Shown one piece after another: positions 50,570 through 59,321 of a stretch of 64,000 bases of DNA (the first letter of the stretch is position 1; each line of letters opens with the position of its first letter). The DNA comes from Salinibacterium hongtaonis (GTDB lineage Bacteria; Actinomycetota; Actinomycetes; Actinomycetales; Microbacteriaceae): contig NZ_CP026951.1 in the NCBI RefSeq assembly GCF_003065485.1, forward strand, positions 2,480,001-2,544,000, written 5' to 3'. A model generated the notes under the pieces. The model searched no databases. It saw only the letters and a list, made by a program, of their open reading frames with translations, and was not told the DNA's origin. A program made the translations under genes and the position numbers.

Positions 50570-50839
50570 GTGCCCGTAATCGTTGTCGAGGTAATGCCCA
50601 AGGCCGAACTTCTCGACCCCCAGGGCAAGGCCGTCGCCGGAGCCCTTCACCGCCTGGGCAAGACCCACTTCGGTGATGTGCGCATCGGCAAGCGCTTCGA
50701 GGTCACGGTGGACGAGGTTTCGGATGCCGTTGTCGCCGAGGTGCGGGAACTCGCCGAGACGATGTTCTCGAACTCCGTGATCGAGGATGTCGTCAACATC
50801 ATTCTTCCGGCAACCGAGACCGCGGGAGAGACGCACTAG
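50570..50839 (+). CDS. purS: Phosphoribosylformylglycinamidine synthase, PurS subunit
   Basis: An 89-residue subunit of FGAM synthase with the PurS pattern ([35 protein letters not shown]). The GTG at 50570 follows GGAG at 50560-50563. A TAGACT -10 box at 50526-50531 is a candidate promoter. The stop overlaps purQ by TAGTG. The partner purL lies 12.5 kb away at 63367. Confidence 0.93.
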   Translation: MPVIVVEVMPKAELLDPQGKAVAGALHRLGKTHFGDVRIGKRFEVTVDEVSDAVVAEVRELAETMFSNSVIEDVVNIILPATETAGETH

Positions 50840-51543
50840 TGACCATGCGCATCGGCGTCATCACGTTCCCCGGCTCGCTCGACGACCGCGACGCGCAGCG
50901 CGCTGTGCGCCTTGCCGGCGGCGAGCCCGTGGCCCTGTGGCACGGCTCGCACAGCCTTGAGGGCGTTGACGCTCTCGTGCTTCCTGGCGGCTTCAGCTAC
51001 GGCGACTACCTGCGCTGCGGGGCGATTGCCGCACGGTCGCCCATCATGGCCGAGGTCATCGACGCCGCAAATTCCGGCATGCCGGTGCTCGGCATTTGCA
51101 ACGGCTTTCAGATGCTCGCCGAAGCTCACCTCGTCGACGGTGGCCTGATTCGCAACGATCACGGCCAGTTCATCTGCCGCGACCAGGTGCTCCGCGTCGA
51201 GAACGCGTCAACCGACTGGACCGGCGACTTCGCCCAGGGCCAGCAGATCACCATTCCCCTCAAGAACGGCGAGGGCGGATTCATCGCCGATGCCGAGACC
51301 GTTGCCCGCCTCGAGGGCGAGGGTCAGGTTGTGTTCCGTTACGTGGGCGTCAACCCCAACGGCTCAGTCAACGACATTGCTGGCGTCTCGAACAAGCGCG
51401 GCAACGTTGTCGGCCTTATGCCGCATCCCGAGCACGCCATTGAGGAGGGCTTCGGGCCCGACACGAGCGCCGCAATGCGTAACGGCACCGACGGACTCGC
51501 CTTCTTCACGAGCGTGATCAAGCAGACCTTAGTCTCGGCCTAA
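50839..51543 (+). CDS. purQ: Phosphoribosylformylglycinamidine synthase, PurQ glutaminase subunit
   Basis: A 234-residue class I glutaminase ([20 protein letters not shown] at the start; nucleophile Cys in [12 protein letters not shown]; late His/Glu in [13 protein letters not shown]). GTG 50839 is used; ATG 50845 is also possible. It supplies ammonia to PurL. A hairpin follows at 51557. Confidence 0.95.
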   Translation: MTMRIGVITFPGSLDDRDAQRAVRLAGGEPVALWHGSHSLEGVDALVLPGGFSYGDYLRCGAIAARSPIMAEVIDAANSGMPVLGICNGFQMLAEAHLVDGGLIRNDHGQFICRDQVLRVENASTDWTGDFAQGQQITIPLKNGEGGFIADAETVARLEGEGQVVFRYVGVNPNGSVNDIAGVSNKRGNVVGLMPHPEHAIEEGFGPDTSAAMRNGTDGLAFFTSVIKQTLVSA

Positions 51544-51556
51544 GCAGATTTCCGAC

Positions 51557-51577
51557 TTGCCGACACCCCGTCGGCAA
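51557..51577. terminator. Hairpin after purQ
   Basis: TTGCCGAC-ACCCC-GTCGGCAA is a perfect 8-base stem 14 bases after the purQ stop. It may end the purSQ transcript. A -10-like TACTCT lies just beyond it, before the DUF3817 gene. Confidence 0.6.
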
Positions 51578-51618
51578 ATGAGTTACTCTAGAAGCTCCCT
51601 ACTTTTAGGAGTTCTTTC

Positions 51619-52140
51619 GTGAACCCGACCAGTGTCGCCCCGGCGAAGCCCTCGCCCCGCGAAGCATCAACCCGATTTACCCCCAGCGCGCTCTACCGCG
51701 TCGTCTCGATCGCCGAGGCGATCACCTGGACCATCCTCATCACCGTCATGGTGCTCAAGTACGGCTTTGGCATCGAAGGCTGGTACACGTTCACGGGCGG
51801 GCTCGTCCACGGATTCGTCTTCATTACGTATGGCGCGAGCGTGATCGTCGTGGGCCTCAACCAAAGGTGGCCCATCGGGCGCATCCTCTTTGGCATCGTG
51901 ACCGCCATCGTTCCCTATGCGACGGTGCCGTTTGACCTGTGGCTCGAGAAGCGCAAGCATCTTGTCGGCCAGTGGCGCACCGAGAAGACCGACGACCCAA
52001 GAGACGCCGGATGGGTCGACACCCTCCTGCGCTGGTTCCTCAAGCATCCGCTGCTGCTGGGCACCGTCATGATCCTTGCCGTGATCGCGGTCGTCAGCGT
52101 GCTGCTGATTCTTGGCCCTCCTGGCGAGTGGGGAAAGTAA
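51619..52140 (+). CDS. DUF3817 membrane protein
   Basis: A 173-residue protein with about four membrane helices (LYRVVSIAEAITWTILITVM, GGLVHGFVFITYGASVIVVG, RILFGIVTAIVPYATVPFDL, and a last helix near 140-165). The family is of unknown function and common in actinobacteria. The GTG at 51619 follows TTAGGAG. Its end overlaps the convergent BASS gene by 47 bases. Confidence 0.85.
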   Translation: MNPTSVAPAKPSPREASTRFTPSALYRVVSIAEAITWTILITVMVLKYGFGIEGWYTFTGGLVHGFVFITYGASVIVVGLNQRWPIGRILFGIVTAIVPYATVPFDLWLEKRKHLVGQWRTEKTDDPRDAGWVDTLLRWFLKHPLLLGTVMILAVIAVVSVLLILGPPGEWGK

Positions 52141-52993
52141 CCTCCGACCGCCCGCGGATGACAAAGCCGAACGCGAGCGCAACAAAGAACATCAGCACGC
52201 CATAGACGGCGGCCGGCAGGCTCATTTCGACGCTGCCGATCACCGTCTGGGCGATCACGATGGCGAGAGTCGCGTTGTGGATGCCGATCTCGAACGAACT
52301 GGCGATCGCCTGCCTGCGTTCGATGGAGAACATCCGGGGCACAAGGTAGCCGACGGCCAAGCTGATCACACAGAACAGCACCGTGATTCCCGCAAGCTGC
52401 GCGGCATTGGCGAGTAGCAAATCAAGGTTCGTCACGATCGACCCGGCGATGACGACGATCAGAATGATGACGGACGCGATGCGAACCGGCTTGTCCATAG
52501 CGTCGGCAAACGACGGCTTCCACCGGCGAACGAGCATGCCGAGCACGACGGGTGCCAGCACAATCGCGAATACCTCGACCATCTTGTTGAGCTGCAGGCC
52601 CAGGGTGTTATCCCCCGGCAAGAAGACGGCGATAGCGAGGTTGGTGATGAGCGGCAGGGTGACGACCGCGATCACCGAGTTGAGGGCCGTGAGAGAAATG
52701 TTGAGCGCAACATCCCCTCGAAAGAGGTGGCTATAAAGGTTTGCGGTCGTGCCGCCGGGCGAGGCCGCGAGCAGGAGCATGCCCACCGCGAGCACGGGCG
52801 GCAACTGGAACAGCATCACCAGCCCGAAACAAATGGCGGGCAGCAGCAGAAGTTGGCAGCCGAGTGCGATCAGCACCGCCTTCGGGTGCTTTGCCACCCG
52901 AGCGAAATCGCCGAGCGTGAGCGAGAGCCCCAGCCCGAACATGATGATGCCGAGGGCGACGGGCAATCCGATAGTGGTCAACGCTGATCCCAT
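52094..52993 (-). CDS. Bile acid:sodium symporter family (BASS) transporter
   Basis: A 299-residue protein with about nine membrane helices. BASS landmarks are GLGLSLTLGDFARVAKHPKA, LLLAASPGGTTANLYSHLFR, NSVIAVVTLPLITN and SSFEIGIHNATLAIVIAQT. ATG 52993 begins the first helix. The family moves organic anions such as pyruvate, pantoate or steroid acids with sodium. The neighbouring meta-cleavage operon may use its cargo, but this is inference. Confidence 0.87.
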   Translation of the reverse strand: MGSALTTIGLPVALGIIMFGLGLSLTLGDFARVAKHPKAVLIALGCQLLLLPAICFGLVMLFQLPPVLAVGMLLLAASPGGTTANLYSHLFRGDVALNISLTALNSVIAVVTLPLITNLAIAVFLPGDNTLGLQLNKMVEVFAIVLAPVVLGMLVRRWKPSFADAMDKPVRIASVIILIVVIAGSIVTNLDLLLANAAQLAGITVLFCVISLAVGYLVPRMFSIERRQAIASSFEIGIHNATLAIVIAQTVIGSVEMSLPAAVYGVLMFFVALAFGFVIRGRSEVTFPTRQEGQESAAR

Positions 52994-53078
52994 GGCCACA
53001 TGGTGTCGTATATCGAGGGCCGTGGCTAGACCAAGCTGACGGATGCCGCAGCGGCGATAACCCTTCGCCGAGAACCAG

Positions 53079-53114
53079 ACGTGGCGAGACCCGGGTAGCC
53101 GAGCCTCGCCACGT
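53079..53114. terminator. Terminator of the ten-gene catabolic operon
   Basis: ACGTGGCGAG (53079-53088) pairs with CTCGCCACGT (53105-53114), a 10-base perfect stem, 14 bases beyond the mhpB stop codon. Confidence 0.72.
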
Positions 53115-53127
53115 GTCGCTGGCCTGC

Positions 53128-54075
53128 CTAGTTGAGCGTGGCCGTCGTCACGCCGAAGCCCGCGATGTACTCCGGGATCGGGCGGTAGAACGAGTAGTCG
53201 ACGGTGTAGTCGCCGACGGCACCGAGCGCCGCGTAGGCCGCGATCCAGGTGCGGACCTCGTGCGACGAATTGCCCGCAATTTCGCTCATCTCGGCGGGAG
53301 TCCACGCGTCGATGGGCGACAGGTCACCCGACGCGAGGATGCGCATGAGCTCCTGATCCCATTCGGGAGCGAGGGGCTTGACGACGCCGACGCCGGCGGC
53401 GAAGTCCTTCGCGGCGTTGATCACGCGCTGCTGGCGAGCATCCCGCGCCTCGGGGGTGAGGTGACGACCGCCGCCCAGGAGGGCCTCACGAACCTCGGGG
53501 GTTGCCGTCGCAATCTGCGGAACGGGCGGCTCGTGCGAGAGCCCGCCGGAGCCGATCACGAGAACCTTCTTATCGGCCAGGCGCTCAGCGATAAACGCAC
53601 CGAGCTCCTCACCCAACTGGCGGATGCGCTTGAGGGGCGTGAACGGGGGCGCCACCGAGTTAATGAAGATCGGCAGAACGGGCTTAGCGGTGATGTCGCC
53701 GTAGATGATCTCCATCGGCTGCACGGCACCGTGATCGACCTCCATACGCAACGAGACGGTCATGTCGATGCCGCGCTCCATGAGGAACTCGGTGAGCTCC
53801 GTGGCGATCTCGGTCGGCACGTCGAGCGGGCCGGCCTGGGTGCCGAAGTCGCCGATCGCAACAGCGTCATAGCCGACGCAGAACGGCGGCATGATGTCGT
53901 AGAAGAACCCGTTGTAGTGATCAGGCCCGATGTTGATCACGAGATCGGGGTCGTACTTCTTAACGAAGGAGCGGGCCGCCTCGAACGCGGCCTCAACCTC
54001 AGCCTTGACGTCGGCGGGCGGGTCGACGAACTCCAACAGCGGGCTGTGCGACATGGTCACGAGTGCGAGGGTCAT
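53128..54075 (-). CDS. mhpB: Class III extradiol dioxygenase, MhpB-like (2,3-dihydroxyphenylpropionate 1,2-dioxygenase)
   Basis: A 315-residue LigB-superfamily enzyme. The N terminus MTLALVTMSHSPLLEF, the INIGPDHYNGFFYDIMPPFC segment, RMEVDHGAVQPMEIIYG and IGSGGLSHEPPVPQ carry the metal and acid/base histidines of MhpB. Length fits the family (about 314). It cleaves a substituted catechol between C1 and C2 of the side chain side. It is coupled to the MhpC gene by ATGA. It is the last gene of the operon. Confidence 0.92.
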   Translation of the reverse strand: MTLALVTMSHSPLLEFVDPPADVKAEVEAAFEAARSFVKKYDPDLVINIGPDHYNGFFYDIMPPFCVGYDAVAIGDFGTQAGPLDVPTEIATELTEFLMERGIDMTVSLRMEVDHGAVQPMEIIYGDITAKPVLPIFINSVAPPFTPLKRIRQLGEELGAFIAERLADKKVLVIGSGGLSHEPPVPQIATATPEVREALLGGGRHLTPEARDARQQRVINAAKDFAAGVGVVKPLAPEWDQELMRILASGDLSPIDAWTPAEMSEIAGNSSHEVRTWIAAYAALGAVGDYTVDYSFYRPIPEYIAGFGVTTATLN

Positions 54076-54992
54076 GCTGCTGCGGCCTCCGTGTCGGCGC
54101 TCGGATCCTTGACCTGCGGGTCGTCCTGGCCGAGCAAGAAGTTCAGGTGCAACCTGTTGAAGGTCTCGGTGTCTTCGTACTGCGGCCAGTGACCGCACTC
54201 CTCCATCACCGCGAGCTTGCCGCCGGGGATGAGAGAGGCGATGCGGCGGCCTTCATCTACGGGCCCGGAGGGATCCTTCGTCGTCCAGAGCACCATCGCT
54301 GGCACCGTGATCGCCCGCAGGTCATCATCCGAAATCATGTTGCGCTTGCGGGTCTCAAGGTCTTGAAGTGCCATGTTCATCGTGCACGCCATCTTCCAGT
54401 CCGGCTGCTGGAAGATTGCCTGGCGGGTCTTGATGAGGTCATCAGTGACCATGCTCGGGTCGGCCATGAGCCACTCGAGACGAGCCTTAACGCGCTCCCA
54501 CGACGGGTCGTTGGCGGCATCCATCGACAGCGTGAGGAGGCGCTCCATAACGACGGGGTTGGCCATCGTGCCACCCATCGTGTTAAGAACGACCCGCTCG
54601 ACGCGCTCGGGGTAGAGCTGCGCAATCTTGGCTGCCACCCAACCTCCGAGGGATTCGCCGCTGAAGTAGGCCTTCTCGACTCCGATGGCATCCATGAAGG
54701 CGAGCACCTGGTCGATGTAGTGCGTGATCTCGAGTGGATGCTCCGGCTTTGATGAATAGCCGTGACCGATGAAGTCGATGGCCCAGCAGGAGAAGTGCTC
54801 GGAGTGCGACCGCAGGTTGCGGGAATACGCCTCGGCGTGGCCCGTGATGCCGTGAAGCATGAGCAACGCTGGCTTGGACGTGTCGCCGGCGTGCAGGTAG
54901 CGGGTGGAATACCCGCCGGCCTCGATATAGCCCTGGCTGAATTCGACCTGGGCCAGATCGGACCAGACACTCGTGAATGGTCGTTCGGTCAT
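54072..54992 (-). CDS. mhpC: Alpha/beta hydrolase, MhpC-like (meta-cleavage product hydrolase)
   Basis: A 306-residue alpha/beta hydrolase with LLMLHGITGHAEAYSRNL, nucleophile elbow GESLGG (Ser near residue 120) and a late His in MEECGHWPQ, the C-C bond hydrolase pattern. The ATG at 54992 follows AAAGGAG. Coupled to mhpB, it should hydrolyse the ring-cleavage product to a dienoate and a small acid. MhpD/E/F homologues for the dienoate are not in this window. Confidence 0.9.
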   Translation of the reverse strand: MTERPFTSVWSDLAQVEFSQGYIEAGGYSTRYLHAGDTSKPALLMLHGITGHAEAYSRNLRSHSEHFSCWAIDFIGHGYSSKPEHPLEITHYIDQVLAFMDAIGVEKAYFSGESLGGWVAAKIAQLYPERVERVVLNTMGGTMANPVVMERLLTLSMDAANDPSWERVKARLEWLMADPSMVTDDLIKTRQAIFQQPDWKMACTMNMALQDLETRKRNMISDDDLRAITVPAMVLWTTKDPSGPVDEGRRIASLIPGGKLAVMEECGHWPQYEDTETFNRLHLNFLLGQDDPQVKDPSADTEAAAA

Positions 54993-55048
54993 CGATGTGC
55001 TCCTTTTATCGCGTGTGGTGCTGTGTAGGGGTGATTCGCGAAGGTCGT

Positions 55049-55849
55049 TCACTGAACGACGATTCCGCCGTCGACCATGAGCAGTTGGCCCGTCATGTAG
55101 TCAGAGTCGGCACTCGCGAGAAAGACGGCGGTCGGCGCGATGTCGTCGGGAGTCCCCGTGCGGCCGAGCAGGATTTGTGATTCGTAGGCGTTGAGGGAGC
55201 GCTCGCTGGCGGCGACGACCTCGGCACCGGCGTCATCCCGCTCGACCTTCGACCACAGATCGGTGTCGATGATTCCTGGCCCGATCGCGTTGACCGTGAT
55301 TCCGTGCTGGCCGAGCGCCCTGGCCGCCGACTGCGTCACAGAGAGGGTCGCGGCCTTGCTGGCGGCATACGCTGCGAAGTCGGCACTGGCCTGGCGCGAC
55401 GAGGTCGAGCAGGTGTTGATGACCTTGCCACCGCCTCGGGGAATGAACCGGCGCGCGGCCTCCTGCGTGCAGAAAAGGGTTCCCTTGCCGTTCACGGTGT
55501 GCATGAGCTTCCACTGCGCCTCGGTGATCTCGAGAAACGGCTGGCGGATGCATACACCGGCGTTATTGAAGAGAACAGAGACCTCGCCGAGTTCGGCCTC
55601 AGCCGTGTCGAACATCGCGCGCACCGAGTCGGTGTCGACCACGTCGACCTGCACCGCGATCGCCCTGGCGCCCGCGTCACGCAGTTCTGCAGCGATGGAT
55701 TCGGCGGCGGCGAGGTCGAGGTCGGCTACCGCGACAGCTGCCCCCGCTGCGGCGAGGTGGCGGGCGAACGCCGCACCGATGCCCCCTCCGGCACCCGTGA
55801 CGATGATGTTCTTCGTGGCAAGCCGGTCAGACGCTGTGGGTGTAGTCAT
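55049..55849 (-). CDS. SDR family oxidoreductase 1
   Basis: A 266-residue short-chain dehydrogenase with NAD motif TGAGGGIGAAFA (about residue 18-29), NNAGV, Ser of STSSRQ and catalytic YAASK. It resembles the SDR at 58558-59319 in length and C-terminal end (MTGQLLMVDGG). It lies after the SDR 2 gene (ATGA overlap at 55846). The substrate is likely a secondary alcohol in the pathway. Confidence 0.88.
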   Translation of the reverse strand: MTTPTASDRLATKNIIVTGAGGGIGAAFARHLAAAGAAVAVADLDLAAAESIAAELRDAGARAIAVQVDVVDTDSVRAMFDTAEAELGEVSVLFNNAGVCIRQPFLEITEAQWKLMHTVNGKGTLFCTQEAARRFIPRGGGKVINTCSTSSRQASADFAAYAASKAATLSVTQSAARALGQHGITVNAIGPGIIDTDLWSKVERDDAGAEVVAASERSLNAYESQILLGRTGTPDDIAPTAVFLASADSDYMTGQLLMVDGGIVVQ

Positions 55850-56679
55850 ACTGTTCCTTCGGTCTGGATGCTGGGGGCCGCAGAGGAAGAACCGGTGCGG
55901 GGCGAACTGGTGCGAGACATGAGCGCGGCGAACCCGGCCCTCAGCCACGGCCGTGGCAGCCGCGATCCGATGGCAAAACCCGTGCGCCATATCGCGCCGG
56001 GGACCACGAGCGGCGTGTTGCGGGCGAACGCATTGACTGCGGCGATGGCGACCTGTTCCGGCGTGAGCCACAGTCGCTCGGGGATGCCAGCGGTCGCAAC
56101 TCCCGAACGGCTGTGAAACTCGCTGCGCACGAAACCGGGCGCGACCACAGTGCTGTGCACTCCGGTCGAGCGAAGCAGGGTGTTGAGTCCCTCGCCGAAT
56201 GCGACCGCCCAAGCTTTTGAGGCGGAATAGGTGATGGCGGGTGTGCCGGGGGTGAAGGCCGCGATGGAGGCAACCGTGAGGAGTCCGCCGCGTCCGCGAC
56301 GAATCATCGCGGGCAGAGCGGCGTGGCTCAGCCGCATCACTGCGTCGACATTGAGACTCGTGAGCCTGCGTGAGGTGTCGATATCGTTGCCGAGAAACCC
56401 GCCGGGAGGAAGGCCGATTCCCGCGTTGTTGACGAGCATGTCAACGACGGAATCCGCATCCTGCAGCCGCGAAATCACCGCGGCGATGCCCGCGTCATCG
56501 AGCAGGTCGGCGGCGAGCGTCTCGACCGTAACCCCGGAGTAGTTCGCGAGGCGGGCCGCAACGCTGTCGAGCCGATTCTTGTCGCGCGCCACGATCACCA
56601 GGTCGGTGCCGCGCAGGGCAAGCTCGGCGGCAATCGCGAGCCCGATTCCCGAGGTTGCGCCTGTGACGAGTGCTCTCAT
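55846..56679 (-). CDS. SDR family oxidoreductase 2 (extended C terminus)
   Basis: A 277-residue SDR with TGATSGIGLAIAAELALRG, NNAGIG, Ser of VASIAAF and YSASKAW. The C-terminal 60 residues (AIWRTGFAIGSRLPRPWLRA, then Ser/Thr-rich) differ from the other two SDRs and resemble membrane-associated acyl reductases. Overlaps both neighbours by ATGA. Confidence 0.85.
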   Translation of the reverse strand: MRALVTGATSGIGLAIAAELALRGTDLVIVARDKNRLDSVAARLANYSGVTVETLAADLLDDAGIAAVISRLQDADSVVDMLVNNAGIGLPPGGFLGNDIDTSRRLTSLNVDAVMRLSHAALPAMIRRGRGGLLTVASIAAFTPGTPAITYSASKAWAVAFGEGLNTLLRSTGVHSTVVAPGFVRSEFHSRSGVATAGIPERLWLTPEQVAIAAVNAFARNTPLVVPGAIWRTGFAIGSRLPRPWLRAGFAALMSRTSSPRTGSSSAAPSIQTEGTV

Positions 56680-57539
56680 GCTTTTACTCCCGGTTCGGTA
56701 GTGCGTGACCTGGCGACGCGAAAAAGCTTGGTGAGAGCATCCGCCAGGAACACGTCGATTCCAGATTCGGCGATCGCGCGCGGGTTCGGGGCCTCAAGCG
56801 CCACGATCACGTCCCTCGGGAGCGCCGACATGAGCTCAGTGAGGTCGAGAGATCCGTCGCCCGGCAGCAGGCGTCCCGTGCGGGCCTCCCATTGCAGAGG
56901 GCTGATGTCGGTTCGCTGACCGCGGGGCGCGACGGCATCCGCAGGAACCTCGCTGGGCGGTGCCCCGGCATCGCATAGTTGAACGAGCGGCAGACGAAAT
57001 GCGTCGGCATTTCGCACGGCAGCCGGCACGCCACCCGAGCGCGCGAAATGAAGGCTGTCGATGAGAACTCCGCCGGTGGGTGTCTGCTCCACGATTGCGA
57101 GCGCCGCCTCGACGGTACTCACGGGCCTGTACGCCATCGGCTCGAGAAGGGGGCGGATGCCGTAGCTGCGACACAGCGTTTCGAGCTGGCCGAAACGGTC
57201 GCCCATCCGGGCACGGTCATCGTCCATTCCGACGCAGTACAGAAACTCGGCGCCCAGGCGCGCGCCTATCTCCAGATCGCGTTCGACCGAGGCAATCTCG
57301 ACTCGTTCGTCGAGAAACAGCACCTCGATCTGGGTGACCCCGAGGCCCGTGCTGTCGAGAAGGTCGAGCGCATGCCGCATCATGGCGGAATCCGGGGCCA
57401 TCGGCCACAGCAGTTCCGTTTCATCCATGGGGCGGATGCGAATGCCAACGTCGCTGAAGCCAGCATGGGCCGCGGCCGTGATCAGCTCAGTCGGTGACAG
57501 GTCGAGGGCCGTGAGGTGGTCGACCGCGAAACGGTTCAT
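56676..57539 (-). CDS. Sugar phosphate isomerase/epimerase-like TIM barrel
   Basis: A 287-residue protein of the xylose-isomerase-like TIM barrel (AP endonuclease 2) family: GFSDVGIRI, TQIEVLFLDE, EFLYCVGMDDDRARMGDRFG, RPLLEPMAYRPVSTVEAAL, GVLIDSLHFARSGG and a late EAPNPRA. Members include inosose/keto-inositol enzymes and 3-dehydroshikimate dehydratases. In an operon with an extradiol dioxygenase, an aromatising dehydratase is attractive but unproven. Confidence 0.78.
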   Translation of the reverse strand: MNRFAVDHLTALDLSPTELITAAAHAGFSDVGIRIRPMDETELLWPMAPDSAMMRHALDLLDSTGLGVTQIEVLFLDERVEIASVERDLEIGARLGAEFLYCVGMDDDRARMGDRFGQLETLCRSYGIRPLLEPMAYRPVSTVEAALAIVEQTPTGGVLIDSLHFARSGGVPAAVRNADAFRLPLVQLCDAGAPPSEVPADAVAPRGQRTDISPLQWEARTGRLLPGDGSLDLTELMSALPRDVIVALEAPNPRAIAESGIDVFLADALTKLFRVARSRTTEPGVKA

Positions 57540-58525
57540 TCGAGTACCACCCCGACGAGCTTGATCCACGTCTTGCCGACCGCCTCGGGGGCAGAAGAAA
57601 AGGCTGCGGCGCCGTTGTCGAACGAGAACGCCCGCCCGAGAACCCGTTCAGGATGCACTATCCCTCCCGCGACGGCGGCAATCGTCGTTGCGAAGTCATG
57701 AGGGTGGTCATAGATCATGGAGCCGATGATCGTGAGCCCGCGGCGCACGAGGATGCGGTTGTCGAGTTGCACCGGCTGGTCGCCGACGCCGACCACGACG
57801 ATGCGGCCGCCCGGGGCGGCCGCCTCAATTGCGGACGTGCCGCCTGCCGCGCTGCCCGAGGTCTCGAAGACGACGGAAAACAGTTCATCGGCGGGGGCAG
57901 ACTCTGCGCCGAGCGTGACAGCGAGGCGCAGCCTCGCCTCGTGGGGGTCGACAACGACTACGCGGCGGCCCATCGCGCGAAGGACCTCGGCGACGAGCAG
58001 GCCCTGTGCCCCTGCTCCCACAACCAGGATGGAATCGTCCTCTGCACGAATGTCGGCCCGCCTCACCGCAGCCATGGCAACCGCCAGAGGCTCGATGCAT
58101 ACTGCTGCCTCATCCGTAACGCCCTCGGGGAGCTCCCATGCGAACTCCGACGGAACCGCAACGAGTTCGCTGAGAAGGCCAGGACTGGTGAGGGCGAGAC
58201 TGACCCTCTCCGTGCACAGTGCGGGCGAACTCTTCTGGCACGGATCGCAATCGCCGCACGGATAGTTCGGCTCAATGACGACTCGCTCACCGATTCGCGA
58301 TGGGGCAACATCGTCGCCAACGGCAACGATCCACCCCACGGCCTCATGCCCGAGAACCCACGGAGTGGTCGGTGGGGTTCTGTAACCCGAGAAGTATCCG
58401 AGATCGGTGCCGCACAGACCGACGGCGTTGATGCTAATTAGCACTTCGCCCGGCCCACAGACCGGGGCGGGCAGGCCATCGGCGACTCCCATCTGGCCGG
58501 GAGCGGTGAGCACGAGCGAGCGCAT
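57536..58525 (-). CDS. Zinc-dependent alcohol dehydrogenase (threonine-dehydrogenase-like)
   Basis: A 329-residue medium-chain dehydrogenase. Catalytic zinc Cys in GLCGTDLG and His/Glu in GHEAVG; structural zinc cysteines in CGDCDPC and ALC; NAD site VVGAGAQGLLVAEVL (near residue 165). ATG 58525 follows CAAGGAAC. It overlaps the TIM-barrel gene by ATGA. Substrate is probably a polyol or hydroxy acid. Confidence 0.9.
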   Translation of the reverse strand: MRSLVLTAPGQMGVADGLPAPVCGPGEVLISINAVGLCGTDLGYFSGYRTPPTTPWVLGHEAVGWIVAVGDDVAPSRIGERVVIEPNYPCGDCDPCQKSSPALCTERVSLALTSPGLLSELVAVPSEFAWELPEGVTDEAAVCIEPLAVAMAAVRRADIRAEDDSILVVGAGAQGLLVAEVLRAMGRRVVVVDPHEARLRLAVTLGAESAPADELFSVVFETSGSAAGGTSAIEAAAPGGRIVVVGVGDQPVQLDNRILVRRGLTIIGSMIYDHPHDFATTIAAVAGGIVHPERVLGRAFSFDNGAAAFSSAPEAVGKTWIKLVGVVLE

Positions 58526-58557
58526 TGACGAGGTTCCTTGGGGATGCTGAGGGAGGA

Positions 58558-59319
58558 TCAGACGAGGACGAGTCCGCCGTCGACCGTGACGATGTGGCCG
58601 GTCATGTAATCCGAACCGGGGCCGGCAAGAAAGACCGCGGCGGGGGCGAGGTCGTCGGCGACCGAGACTCTGCGCAGCAGAATGCGCTTTTCGTAGGCCG
58701 ACATCTTGGCCGCGCGTGCCTCTTCGTCGGCGACGACGCCGTTCCAGAGCGGGGTCGCCACGATGCCCGGGGCGAGCCCCATCACGGTGATATTGCGAGG
58801 CGCGAGCGAGCGGGCGCCCGACTGGATGAGCGAGTTGATCGCAAACTTGCTGGCCGAATAGTGCGCGAAGGTGGCGTTGGCCTGCTTGCCCGTGATCGAC
58901 GTGAGGTTGATGATCTTGCCGCCGGTGGCATCCATGCGCTTGGCGACCTCTTGCATGCACATGAGGGTTCCGAGGCCGTTCGTGTTGAGCATCCGGTCCC
59001 AGTCATCGCCCGTCACCTCAAGAAACGGGATCTCGCCCGAGATGCCGGCGTTGTTGACCATGACATCGATGCGACCCCACTGGGCGACAACGGAGTCGAG
59101 GCCCGCAGCGATGCTCTCGCGGGACGTGATATCCAGCTGAAGCGCAATGGCGGCGCCACCCTGGGCCACGATGTCGTCGCAGACCACCTGGGCGGGGCCG
59201 AAGCTTCGGTTGGTGACCGCCACTCGGGCTCCCGCTTTCGCGAGAGCCCGAGCGATCGCCTCACCGATTCCGGTGCCGGCGCCGGTGACTACGGCAACAG
59301 TGTTGGTGAGGTCGGTCAT
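58558..59319 (-). CDS. SDR family oxidoreductase 3
   Basis: A 253-residue SDR: TGAGTGIGEAIARALAKAG, NNAGI, Ser of LTSITG and YSASK, ending SDYMTGHIVTVDGG. Very similar in length and end to SDR 1, suggesting a duplication within the operon. It starts two bases before the TctC stop codon region, at 59319, and follows TctC. Confidence 0.88.
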   Translation of the reverse strand: MTDLTNTVAVVTGAGTGIGEAIARALAKAGARVAVTNRSFGPAQVVCDDIVAQGGAAIALQLDITSRESIAAGLDSVVAQWGRIDVMVNNAGISGEIPFLEVTGDDWDRMLNTNGLGTLMCMQEVAKRMDATGGKIINLTSITGKQANATFAHYSASKFAINSLIQSGARSLAPRNITVMGLAPGIVATPLWNGVVADEEARAAKMSAYEKRILLRRVSVADDLAPAAVFLAGPGSDYMTGHIVTVDGGLVLV

Positions 59320-59321
59320 GA